In this document: in pieces, positions 8,369-15,345 of the stretch
How positions within the stretch are numbered: position 1 is the first letter of the stretch
How the letters are laid out: each line of letters begins with the position of its first letter
Assembly: GCA_012512595.1 (NCBI GenBank)
Contig: JAAZDW010000025.1
Location: 1 to 37,133 of the forward strand
Source: Erysipelothrix sp.
GTDB lineage: Bacteria; Bacillota_I; Bacilli_A; Erysipelotrichales; Erysipelotrichaceae
DNA length: 37,133 nucleotides
Direction: 5' to 3'
Position numbers and translations under genes: made by a program
The notes under the pieces: model-generated
Database searches by the model: none
Told to the model about the DNA's origin: nothing
What the model saw: only the letters and a program-made list of their open reading frames with translations

Positions 8369-9286
8369 ATGATTTCAAATTTACAAAAGCGTTTAAACTT
8401 AAGTGATGAACAAAAATTGAAAATCGAAAAAGAACAAGCAGATGTTGTTTTTAACCATAAAATTATAATTGCCATCGTAGTTATATTTTTTATTAGTTTA
8501 ATTGCCCAAGCTATTACAAAAAAACCTTTTATTTTTTCGGGTCTCTTTTTTATAGTAGTGCTTTTAATTGCAGGCATTATTTTATATGAGAGAGAGAGAA
8601 AAGAATTCAGTCTTATTGTTAAAGATGTAATTATAAGAGGACTATTTCAAGAACAATTTAAAAATGTCGTATATCAACCAGAGAAGGGTTTAAGCGAAGC
8701 ATTTATTAAAGAGAGTGGTTTATATCAAATGGGTAACCGCTTTTATAGTGATGATCTGCTATCGGCAACTTATAAAGACGTCGGCTTTATTCAGTCAGAT
8801 GTTTTGATTCAGCAGGTCACTAGCAATGGTAAAACAACAACGACAACAACATTATTTAAAGGTCGTTGGTTAGTTTGTGACTTTATAAAAAACTTCGAAG
8901 GATACCATCAGATTAGGGCTAATGGATTCTTTAAAAACAAAAAACCTTTTAGATTCTTTGGGGATACATTAAGTGAGTTTGAATTTGAAGACCAAACATT
9001 CAATGATAACTATACGACCTATACTAGTGATAAACGGGAAGCCTATTATTTAATTAATCCAGGGTATATGCAAAGAATTGATAACTTATCAAATTTTATT
9101 AATAAAGAAGTTGTTTATGGCTTTCTTAATAACAAATTACATGTGGCCATCTATAATAATGAAGATGCCTTCGAACTAAAGGGCAATAAAATAAATGAGG
9201 ACTTTGTAAAAAGAATTGACGCTGATATTGAACTAATTAAATTGATTATTGATGAGTTGGACTTAGAGTTAGATATATTTAAATAA
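8369..9286 (+). CDS. DUF3137 membrane protein
   Basis: This is a 305-residue membrane protein of the DUF3137 family, whose function is unknown. Two membrane helices are visible at about residues 31-48 and 53-73, followed by a charged cytoplasmic-looking domain. The family signature is the C-terminal part with FEFEDQTFNDNY, then YYLINPGYMQRIDNLSNF, then VVYGFLNNKLHVAIYNNED near 225-270. Members of this family often sit beside lemA, as here, which supports the call. The ATG at 8369 has AAGGGG 8 bases upstream. lemA begins 18 bases after its stop, so the two are probably one transcript and may form a membrane pair. Confidence 0.85.
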   Translation: MISNLQKRLNLSDEQKLKIEKEQADVVFNHKIIIAIVVIFFISLIAQAITKKPFIFSGLFFIVVLLIAGIILYERERKEFSLIVKDVIIRGLFQEQFKNVVYQPEKGLSEAFIKESGLYQMGNRFYSDDLLSATYKDVGFIQSDVLIQQVTSNGKTTTTTTLFKGRWLVCDFIKNFEGYHQIRANGFFKNKKPFRFFGDTLSEFEFEDQTFNDNYTTYTSDKREAYYLINPGYMQRIDNLSNFINKEVVYGFLNNKLHVAIYNNEDAFELKGNKINEDFVKRIDADIELIKLIIDELDLELDIFK

Positions 9287-9304
9287 AATGTGGAGGAATA
9301 TATA

Positions 9305-9844
9305 ATGCGAGAAATTGTTATTGGCTTAGTAAGTGTTTTAGTTTTGATATTGATTTATTATGTTGTTGTTTACAACAAATTACAGCGTCTTTTAAACAAT
9401 GCAGAAGAAGCATCATCAGGAATAGATATTGCCTTAAATAAGCGTTTTGATTTAATTACAAACCTTGTTGAAGTAGTTAAGGGATACAGTAAACATGAAA
9501 GCGAAGTTTTTAGAGAAATAGCTGCCATTAGAAATAACCTAGTTAGTGCCCGCGATATTGCCAATGAACAAATGGAAGTGGCGGTTGGCAAATTAAGTGT
9601 CGTTGTTGAAAGCTATCCCCAACTGAAGGCAAGTGAACAGTATTTAAATCTTCAAAAAAACATGACTAATGTTGAAGAACACTTACAAGCATCTCGTCGT
9701 TTATATAATCGGAGTGTAACAGAATTAAATAATGTGATTAGACAATTTCCAACCAGTTTTATTGCTAAAAATCACGCGATTAATTCAAAAGACCTATTTG
9801 CAACAAGTGGAGATTATTCATCAAAGCCCGAACTAAACTTTTAA
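9305..9844 (+). CDS. lemA: LemA family protein
   Basis: This 179-residue LemA-family protein has one N-terminal membrane helix (residues 3-22) followed by a helical-bundle domain. Conserved family features are NNAEEASSGIDIALNKRFDLI near 31-51, LVEVVKGYSKHE near 53, YPQLKASEQYLNLQ near 109, and ASRRLYNRSVTELN-x-FP near 133-150. LemA proteins are small envelope proteins without an agreed biochemical role. I place the start at ATG 9305 because GGAGG at 9292-9296 is correctly spaced from it. An in-frame GTG at 9290 would overlap that ribosome-binding site. The neighbouring DUF3137 gene is a recurrent partner. Confidence 0.92.
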   Translation: MREIVIGLVSVLVLILIYYVVVYNKLQRLLNNAEEASSGIDIALNKRFDLITNLVEVVKGYSKHESEVFREIAAIRNNLVSARDIANEQMEVAVGKLSVVVESYPQLKASEQYLNLQKNMTNVEEHLQASRRLYNRSVTELNNVIRQFPTSFIAKNHAINSKDLFATSGDYSSKPELNF

Positions 9845-9857
9845 TCAGATTTACAAC

Positions 9858-9884
9858 TATCTTGAGATTGTTGTAATCAAGATA
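9858..9884. other. Hairpin downstream of lemA
   Basis: TATCTT (9858-9863) pairs with AAGATA (9879-9884), and GATT/AATC extends the stem inward past a two-base bulge. No T-tract follows. It could be a weak terminator or an RNA-stabilising stem between lemA and the mgtC-like gene. Confidence 0.35.
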
Positions 9885-9979
9885 TCAAAATGAATAATAA
9901 ATCGAAAATGTGTTAATATAAAAATAAGAAACAAATCTATCGAGATTATAAAATAATTAATTTTTAGAGGGTGATAAAA

Positions 9980-10669
9980 ATGAAGGTAATATTTTTTAGA
10001 TTACTATTAGCATTTGTGTTTTCAGCCATGATTGGCTATGAGCGTGAGGTAAGTGAAAGCAACGCGGGTTTAAAGACGCACATCTTAGTTGCAATCGGAG
10101 CAACGATTGTTGCCTTATTACAAATTGAAATTATCGGTTACGTCCGAGAGTTAGCTTTAGCAAACCCAGGTGGTCCGATTAACGTAACTTCAGATGCCTC
10201 AAGATTAATATCACAGGTTGTTAGTGGTATTGGGTTTTTAGGTGCTGGAGCAATTATTGTTACAAAAAGAAATATTTCAGGATTAACGACAGCTGCATCA
10301 ATTTGGACAGTTGCAAGTCTTGGGTTGGCAATTGGAATGGGTTTTTATCCGCTAGCGTTTATAGGTTTTCTGTTTGTATTACTAACACTATTTATATTTA
10401 AAAGAGTTTTACATTTTTCTAATCCATATCGAATCATCGTTAGATACGTTGGTGGAGCTCAGACGCTTATATCGATTAAAGAAGTTTTAAGTGATTTGTA
10501 TTTAGAATATGAACTTACTTCTTATCGTAGCGAGTTGTTTGCTGACCATGTGATTCATGAAAATGTTTTTAAGTTTAAAGATTTTAAAACTGAACCTTTT
10601 CAAGAACTTGTTTCAGAACTGTCTGTAATTCCAAACATTGTTAGTGTAGAAAGAACAAACCTTATCTAA
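9980..10669 (+). CDS. MgtC/SapB family membrane protein
   Basis: This is an integral membrane protein of the MgtC/SapB family, linked in other bacteria to survival at low Mg2+ or acid pH and to F-ATPase control. The first 150 residues hold four or five hydrophobic helices. Diagnostic motifs are IGYERE with GLKTHILVAIGA (near 17-40), RLISQVVSGIGFLGAGAI (near 72-90) and GLTTAASIWTVASLGLAIG (near 100-118). The C-terminal 75 residues form a small soluble domain. ATG 9980 is preferred over the in-frame GTG at 9971, because AGAGGGTGA (9966-9974) then serves as ribosome-binding site. No Mg2+-riboswitch-like leader was recognised in the 135 bases upstream. Confidence 0.92.
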   Translation: MKVIFFRLLLAFVFSAMIGYEREVSESNAGLKTHILVAIGATIVALLQIEIIGYVRELALANPGGPINVTSDASRLISQVVSGIGFLGAGAIIVTKRNISGLTTAASIWTVASLGLAIGMGFYPLAFIGFLFVLLTLFIFKRVLHFSNPYRIIVRYVGGAQTLISIKEVLSDLYLEYELTSYRSELFADHVIHENVFKFKDFKTEPFQELVSELSVIPNIVSVERTNLI

Positions 10670-10693
10670 AATTAATGTTATGCAAATAAAATA

Positions 10694-10744
10694 CAATAAA
10701 AACTTTTAAGTTTATACAAATATAAATTTAAAAGTTTTTTATTG
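10694..10744 (+). terminator. Terminator after the MgtC-like gene
   Basis: The segment starting CAATAAAAACTTTTAA at 10694 pairs with the segment ending at 10744, with one bulged T. An inner TTTATA/TATAAA stem closes on a four-base CAAA loop. The T-run inside the right arm fits a Rho-independent terminator about 25 bases after the stop codon. Confidence 0.75.
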
Positions 10745-10792
10745 TGACTATCACAAGCGATATAATAATGGTTGAATCTTAAAAGCTCTAAT

Positions 10793-10803
10793 TATGATAC
10801 AAT
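10793..10803 (+). promoter_or_regulatory. Candidate extended -10 promoter for the 567-aa membrane protein
   Basis: TATGATACAAT contains TGA followed by TACAAT (10798-10803), an extended -10. TTGAAT lies 20 bases upstream, too far to be a normal -35. A second TATAAT at 10761-10766 is an alternative. The long leader that follows carries an 11-bp AT-only inverted repeat (10812-10822 with 10835-10845). Confidence 0.4.
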
Positions 10804-10884
10804 TTAGTAGTAAATAATTAATGACAAATCGAAAATTAATTATTTTAAAGATTAGAAATGAGCAAATAGATAAAGAGGTAAAAT

Positions 10885-12588
10885 ATGAATAATTTTAGAA
10901 CGTTTATAAATAAACTCCAACAAGCAATACTTGGCTTTGCCCAACAAATAATGATTCTAGCTTTAGTTTTAGGGACAATTGGATTTTTAATATTTGAATT
11001 ACTTTTTAGCCAACCGATTAATTTAAATAATGGTTTTATGATATTAATCATTTTTGTGCTGATTTGGATGTTTATTATGACGCTACCCATAAATAGAAAA
11101 GATCAACAATCAAGACCACAATTTGATGATAGTGTAAAAACTAAAGGAAATCATAAACTAACGGTTACATTGGTCATGGTTTTATTAGCAACACTCTTAA
11201 TCGCGCTAAATGCCCTGACATCTAGGGTTCTAATGTCCAAGCAATATGCGAATTTGATTGGTGATATTGAAATGGTTGATTTTAAAGATATCTATAATGA
11301 AGACAATCTAATTGAATCATCATATATTGATAAAAATGCAGCTTTGATTGCCGCTGAAAAAAAGATTGGTGAGCTTGCTGACTTATCCTCGATTTATACT
11401 GTCGATGTTGATAACTTCTCAAAGATTAAGTATAAAGGAAAATTAGTTAGAATTGCACCACTAAAACATATTAACTATAATTATCGATTAAGAGAAAATA
11501 ATAAGGGTATTCCTTACTATGTCATGGTTGATGTTAGTGACAATAAAACAAGTGCTAAGGCTGAATTGATTAATATAGCTGACCACCCGATTAAATATTC
11601 ACCAAACGCAATGTTTTTTAAGTCTTTAAAAAGAGTCGCCTTTATGCACAATCCAACCCATACTTATGGGCGGGCAACCTTTGAGCTAGATGAAGGTGGT
11701 GTGCCATACTTTAGTATCCCAATTTTGGGCCATAAATTTTTTGGTGTCAATGGTGATTATTTGAAAAAAGTTTTACTCGTTAATGCAAGTACTGGAGACG
11801 CAGTTGAATATGAGCCGGAGGATGTACCAACGTGGGTTGATCGAGTTTATCCAACCAATCTAATGTTAAATCAAGCTTCTGACCACTTTACTTTAAAAAA
11901 TGGTTTTTGGGGACCAAAAGATATGATTTGGTCTAACCGGGTTGGTCTAAAGACAATAGATACACAAATTGATGATTACAACTATATTACAATTGATAAT
12001 GATATTTATATATTTACAGGTGTTAGACCACTTAGTGGAGAAGGAAGTTCTACAACAAGCATGCTTTATATGAATATTAAGACAGGCAAGGTAAAAGAAA
12101 TGAATCTGGCTGGGGTAAGTTTAAAGGCTGCTGAAATAGCTGCTACAGAAAGTGTTATTGAAAAAGGCTACACTGCAACAACTCCAAACCTTTTAGACAT
12201 TGCAGGTCATCCAACTTATGTTATGACTTTAAAAAGTGAATCGGGGACAAGTTATGGTTTTTCTATGATTAACTATACTGACTTAAACCTAAATGCTTTT
12301 GGCAATTCACTTTATGAAGTTAGAAAAAACTATTTGACAGTTATGGGCGGTAATTCCTCAGTTGTAAGTGATGATACAATCGAAGGTGAATATACTATTC
12401 AAGATATAAAAAGTGTCACCATCGAAGGCAACACTCAGTATTTTATTCGTTTTGGTGAAAAAGCAGAAGTTTATACTGCTGATATTAACTTAAATAGTTA
12501 CTTACCATTTATTATTGCAGGTGATAAAGTTAGTATCTCTACTCAAGGAAACGTAATTACTTATTTTGAAGTAGTAGAAATTGAATAA
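10885..12588 (+). CDS. Uncharacterised 567-aa membrane-anchored protein
   Basis: I cannot assign a family. Three hydrophobic helices are visible at about residues 15-40, 50-67 and 91-111. About 455 residues follow that should form one large domain on one side of the membrane. This part contains two strand-rich segments with a similar opening (GIPYYVMVDV near 210 and GVPYFSIPI near 271, the latter followed by VLLVNASTGDAVEY), which recall PepSY-like folds, plus a C-terminal beta-rich segment of about 60 residues. There is no cysteine or obvious catalytic motif. AGAGGT precedes the ATG at 10885. It is flanked by terminators on both sides, so it is monocistronic. A cell-envelope role is a guess. 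Confidence 0.85.
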   Translation: MNNFRTFINKLQQAILGFAQQIMILALVLGTIGFLIFELLFSQPINLNNGFMILIIFVLIWMFIMTLPINRKDQQSRPQFDDSVKTKGNHKLTVTLVMVLLATLLIALNALTSRVLMSKQYANLIGDIEMVDFKDIYNEDNLIESSYIDKNAALIAAEKKIGELADLSSIYTVDVDNFSKIKYKGKLVRIAPLKHINYNYRLRENNKGIPYYVMVDVSDNKTSAKAELINIADHPIKYSPNAMFFKSLKRVAFMHNPTHTYGRATFELDEGGVPYFSIPILGHKFFGVNGDYLKKVLLVNASTGDAVEYEPEDVPTWVDRVYPTNLMLNQASDHFTLKNGFWGPKDMIWSNRVGLKTIDTQIDDYNYITIDNDIYIFTGVRPLSGEGSSTTSMLYMNIKTGKVKEMNLAGVSLKAAEIAATESVIEKGYTATTPNLLDIAGHPTYVMTLKSESGTSYGFSMINYTDLNLNAFGNSLYEVRKNYLTVMGGNSSVVSDDTIEGEYTIQDIKSVTIEGNTQYFIRFGEKAEVYTADINLNSYLPFIIAGDKVSISTQGNVITYFEVVEIE

Positions 12589-12659
12589 TCTAGCAATTAG
12601 CCTTACTAATGATCCATGTTCTAGTCATTAGATTTTAACTAATGTAAATTTATTATTGA

Positions 12660-12699
12660 TGTGCCAAAACCTAAGTAATTGGGATTTGGCATATTTTTA
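12660..12699 (+). terminator. Terminator after the 567-aa gene
   Basis: TGCCAAA (12662-12668) pairs with TTTGGCA (12685-12691), extended by CC/GG across a small mismatch, and is followed by TATTTTTATTT. It is the only clear terminator between this gene and the convergent lysR-type gene. A weaker CTAATGA/TCATTAG hairpin lies at 12606-12631. Confidence 0.75.
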
Positions 12700-12755
12700 T
12701 TTCGAGTCAATAATTTTTTTTAGCGCAAATATAAAGTTTATAGTTATCTAGTCAA

Positions 12756-13634
12756 TTACTCTATGCATTTAAAAAACTCTTTAGCGGCAGGGGTTAAATT
12801 ATGATTTTTATCATATACCAGATTTATTGACCTGGTTAAGTCGGTATCTTTCAAGTCAAGAGTTTTAAGTAGTCCTAGTTTATTTTCATGTTGTACAGCT
12901 TTTTCCGACATAATTGAAATGCCAAGATTTTTCAAAACAGCTTCTTTTATCCCTTCTTGGTTACTAATTTTAAGTAAGACATTATCTTTAAAAAAATCCT
13001 TGCCAATTCTTTTGCATAAAAATTTGTACATGGAAGAGTTTTCACCTTTAAGTATGAAAGTTTCGTCATTAATATCACTAAAAGTTATGCTTGTTCTGTT
13101 AGCGAGTTTATGGTTTGAATTTACTATTACTTTTAAGTTATCTTTAAAAACTTCATGAATTACAAATCTTTCCTTAATTAAATCAATATAACCAGACAGA
13201 AAAGCAAACTCAATGGTATCATTTTCAAGTAAAGCAATTAACTTTTTCGAGCTAGAAATTGTGAAGTTTATTTGTATTTTAGGAAATTTTTCTCTAAAAG
13301 TCGCTAATATTTCGGGTATTAGATAAACGCCGATGAAATTTGTGGCACCAAAATTAATTGAACCTTCTTCTAAATTCTCGAGTTGTAAAATATGTTCTTT
13401 AGCCATAGAGTAAGTGTTAACTATTTCTTGCGCATAGCGTTTAAAATAAACTCCTTGTATTGTCAAATGATTTTTCTTACCGATTCGATTAAAGAGTGGC
13501 ACTCCAAGTTCATCTTCAAGGGTTTTTATTTGCTTACTGACAGCAGGTTGTGAACAATACAGTTGATTAGCTACTTCTGTAAAACTACCTAATTCTGTCA
13601 AAAGTAGAAATGTTTCTAAGCGTGTTATATCCAT
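12756..13634 (-). CDS. LysR-family transcriptional regulator
   Basis: This is a 292-residue LysR-type regulator. Residues 1-60 form the winged helix-turn-helix (METFLLL-like N-terminus, GSFTEVANQLYCSQPAVSKQIKTLE, PLFNRIGKKNHLT). Residues 88-290 form the periplasmic-binding-protein-like effector domain, with INFGATNFIGVYLIPEIL and FLSGYIDL. AAGGAGAT precedes the ATG. It is divergent from the DASS transporter gene, and the 208-base gap contains its own promoter and a palindromic LysR box, so it very probably controls that transporter operon in response to a transported or related metabolite. The effector is not known. Confidence 0.95.
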   Translation of the reverse strand: MDITRLETFLLLTELGSFTEVANQLYCSQPAVSKQIKTLEDELGVPLFNRIGKKNHLTIQGVYFKRYAQEIVNTYSMAKEHILQLENLEEGSINFGATNFIGVYLIPEILATFREKFPKIQINFTISSSKKLIALLENDTIEFAFLSGYIDLIKERFVIHEVFKDNLKVIVNSNHKLANRTSITFSDINDETFILKGENSSMYKFLCKRIGKDFFKDNVLLKISNQEGIKEAVLKNLGISIMSEKAVQHENKLGLLKTLDLKDTDLTRSINLVYDKNHNLTPAAKEFFKCIE

Positions 13635-13710
13635 ATTTAAATATCTCCTTCTGTTTGAGAGTATAAAACTAATAAAAACTACTTTAATGGTAATGAATCA
13701 GTCTGTTCTT

Positions 13711-13738
13711 ATTATAACTTAAAGTTATGATTAGTCAA
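13711..13738 (-). promoter_or_regulatory. Promoter of the LysR-type gene
   Basis: On the minus strand, TTGACT (13738-13733) and TATAAT (13716-13711) are separated by 16 bases, a near-consensus sigma-A promoter. The palindromic LysR box occupies the spacer and part of the -10, the classic arrangement for autorepression. Confidence 0.75.
13714..13728. promoter_or_regulatory. LysR box (T-N11-A palindrome)
   Basis: ATAACTTAAAGTTAT is a perfect 15-base palindrome around a central A and contains TAACTTAAAGTTA, the T-N11-A form of LysR-type recognition sites. It is centred about 64 bases upstream of the start expected from the plus-strand promoter at 13750-13778, the usual recognition-site position. 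It also overlaps the lysR-type gene's own promoter. Confidence 0.7.
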
Positions 13739-13749
13739 ACAAATAAGAA

Positions 13750-13778
13750 TTGTATTATAGATGGGTTTACCTTAATAT
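13750..13778 (+). promoter_or_regulatory. Candidate promoter of the transporter-ApgM operon
   Basis: TTGTAT (13750-13755) and TAATAT (13773-13778) are spaced by exactly 17 bases. Both hexamers deviate from consensus, as expected for an activator-dependent promoter. Confidence 0.5.
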
Positions 13779-13809
13779 AGATTTGTACAGGTCACACATA
13801 GTTGATCGA

Positions 13810-13828
13810 AACTTATTATTTATAAGTT
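13810..13828 (+). other. Leader hairpin next to the ribosome-binding site of the transporter gene
   Basis: AACTTAT (13810-13816) and ATAAGTT (13822-13828) form a 7-bp stem with a 5-base loop ending directly at AAGGAGG. The stem could influence ribosome access or mRNA stability. Confidence 0.35.
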
Positions 13829-13842
13829 AAGGAGGAAATTTA

Positions 13843-15306
13843 ATGAATGAAAAAAAAGTAAGCACCAAAAGAGAGGCGAATAAGACTGAGGCGTTAATGG
13901 CCAAATATGGCATATACGTATCATTAGCAGTACTACTAGTACTTTATTTTATGCCTCTCCCAAATGGTATGACAGAAGTAGGGCAAAAAAGTTTAGCGAT
14001 ATTCTTGTTTGCACTTATAATGTGGGTTACAAAACCAATACCTATCTATCTAACTTCACTGATTGCGATTTTAATATTACCGTTAACAGGTGCAGTTGAA
14101 TCTACAAAAGTTGCATTTGGAACACTTGGATTTGAAGTAATTTGGTTAATGGTTGCTGCCTTTGTGTTAACATCAGCGATGAATCAAACTAATCTAGGAA
14201 AACGTTTTGCGCTTAATATGGTCACTAAATATGGAAGAACACCAAAAGCTCTATTAGCAGTATTAGTAGTCGTTAACTTTGCCTTGGCCTTTTTTGTGCC
14301 ATCGACAACAGCACGTGCATCATTACTAGTACCAATTGTCTTAATTCTTCTGGAAATCTATCAAGCCTTACCAGGCGAAAGTAAATTTGGAAAACTATTA
14401 ATGTTACAAGGTGTTCAAAATAATCACTTTGCGACAAGTATGATTATGACTGCCACATCAGGACAAGTTATAGCTATTGGCTTTATTAATGAAATGACTG
14501 GTGCAAGTTTAGGCTATATGGATTGGTTGATTGGATCTATGCCTCAAGCGATCTTGACTGCAGTAGTAATGTTTATTATTGGTTTAAAAATATTTAAGCC
14601 AGAAACACTTGCTTCTGATATGAAAGCAGTTAATGGTCGAATGACTTCACAACTTGCAGAATTAGGGGCAATGACAACAAGAGAGAAAAAAGCTGCTGCT
14701 TATTTTGCTTTAACTTTATTCTTATGGGCTACCGGTGACTATCAAAAAGCACTTTTAGGCTTTGAATTAGGAACTACTCAAGTTGCGGTATTAAGTATGG
14801 TTCTAATGTTGATGCCAAAAATTGGTGTTATTGAATGGAAAGAAGCAAATATTAAATGGGACTTAATGTTGTTTTCTGCAGGAGCTTATGCAGTAGGGAA
14901 TGCCCTTAATGATTCAGGTGGAGCTACATGGGTAATTGATGGCTTGGTTAATAGAATTGGCTTAGATTTGCTGCCACATTCAGTGGTTGCTGTAGTGTTA
15001 ATATTTATTTCAGTGTTTAGTCATATTATCTTTACAAGTAAAACAGTTAGAACTACAATTTTAATACCGGCTACAGTTACACTTGCTGTTTCATTAGGAA
15101 TGGAGCCAGTTCCAATTGCCTTAGCGGTTGCATTTGGAATTGCTTATACAACAACACTACCACCACATTCAAAAGTAAATACTTTATACTTTAGTACAGG
15201 TTACTTCTCTGTTTTAGAGCAATTATTATTTGGACTGCTTGCTTCCTTTGTTGGTTCTGTAATGATTTCACTAGTCTACTTCCTGTGGTTACCGATAATA
15301 CTATAG
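13843..15306 (+). CDS. DASS/SLC13-family anion:Na+ symporter
   Basis: This 487-residue integral membrane protein belongs to the divalent anion:sodium symporter (DASS/SLC13) family, whose members carry dicarboxylates, citrate, sulfate or related anions. It has about a dozen hydrophobic helices. The re-entrant-loop motif equivalent to SNT is FVPSTTARASLLVPI (residues 151-165), with a helix-hairpin entry at ITKPIPIYLTSL-like VTKPIPIYLTSL (near 62). The C-terminal repeat has TTTLPPHSKVNTLYFSTGYF. AAGGAGG precedes the ATG. Thirty-nine bases separate it from the ApgM-like gene, implying a shared transcript, and a divergent LysR-type gene probably regulates it. The substrate cannot be told from sequence; the downstream phospho-enzyme makes an organic anion with a phosphate group possible. 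Confidence 0.92.
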   Translation: MNEKKVSTKREANKTEALMAKYGIYVSLAVLLVLYFMPLPNGMTEVGQKSLAIFLFALIMWVTKPIPIYLTSLIAILILPLTGAVESTKVAFGTLGFEVIWLMVAAFVLTSAMNQTNLGKRFALNMVTKYGRTPKALLAVLVVVNFALAFFVPSTTARASLLVPIVLILLEIYQALPGESKFGKLLMLQGVQNNHFATSMIMTATSGQVIAIGFINEMTGASLGYMDWLIGSMPQAILTAVVMFIIGLKIFKPETLASDMKAVNGRMTSQLAELGAMTTREKKAAAYFALTLFLWATGDYQKALLGFELGTTQVAVLSMVLMLMPKIGVIEWKEANIKWDLMLFSAGAYAVGNALNDSGGATWVIDGLVNRIGLDLLPHSVVAVVLIFISVFSHIIFTSKTVRTTILIPATVTLAVSLGMEPVPIALAVAFGIAYTTTLPPHSKVNTLYFSTGYFSVLEQLLFGLLASFVGSVMISLVYFLWLPIIL

Positions 15307-15345
15307 TATTCATAAATTAAGACATTTAAGAAAGGTAAGAAAATT

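Noticed and set aside
8350-8577. 75-codon minus-strand frame at the start of the DUF3137 gene
   Set aside because: It is antisense to the region encoding two membrane helices; no ribosome-binding site supports it.
12606-12631. CTAATGA/TCATTAG hairpin as main terminator of the 567-aa gene
   Set aside because: It lacks a T-run; the stem at 12660-12699 is the better terminator.
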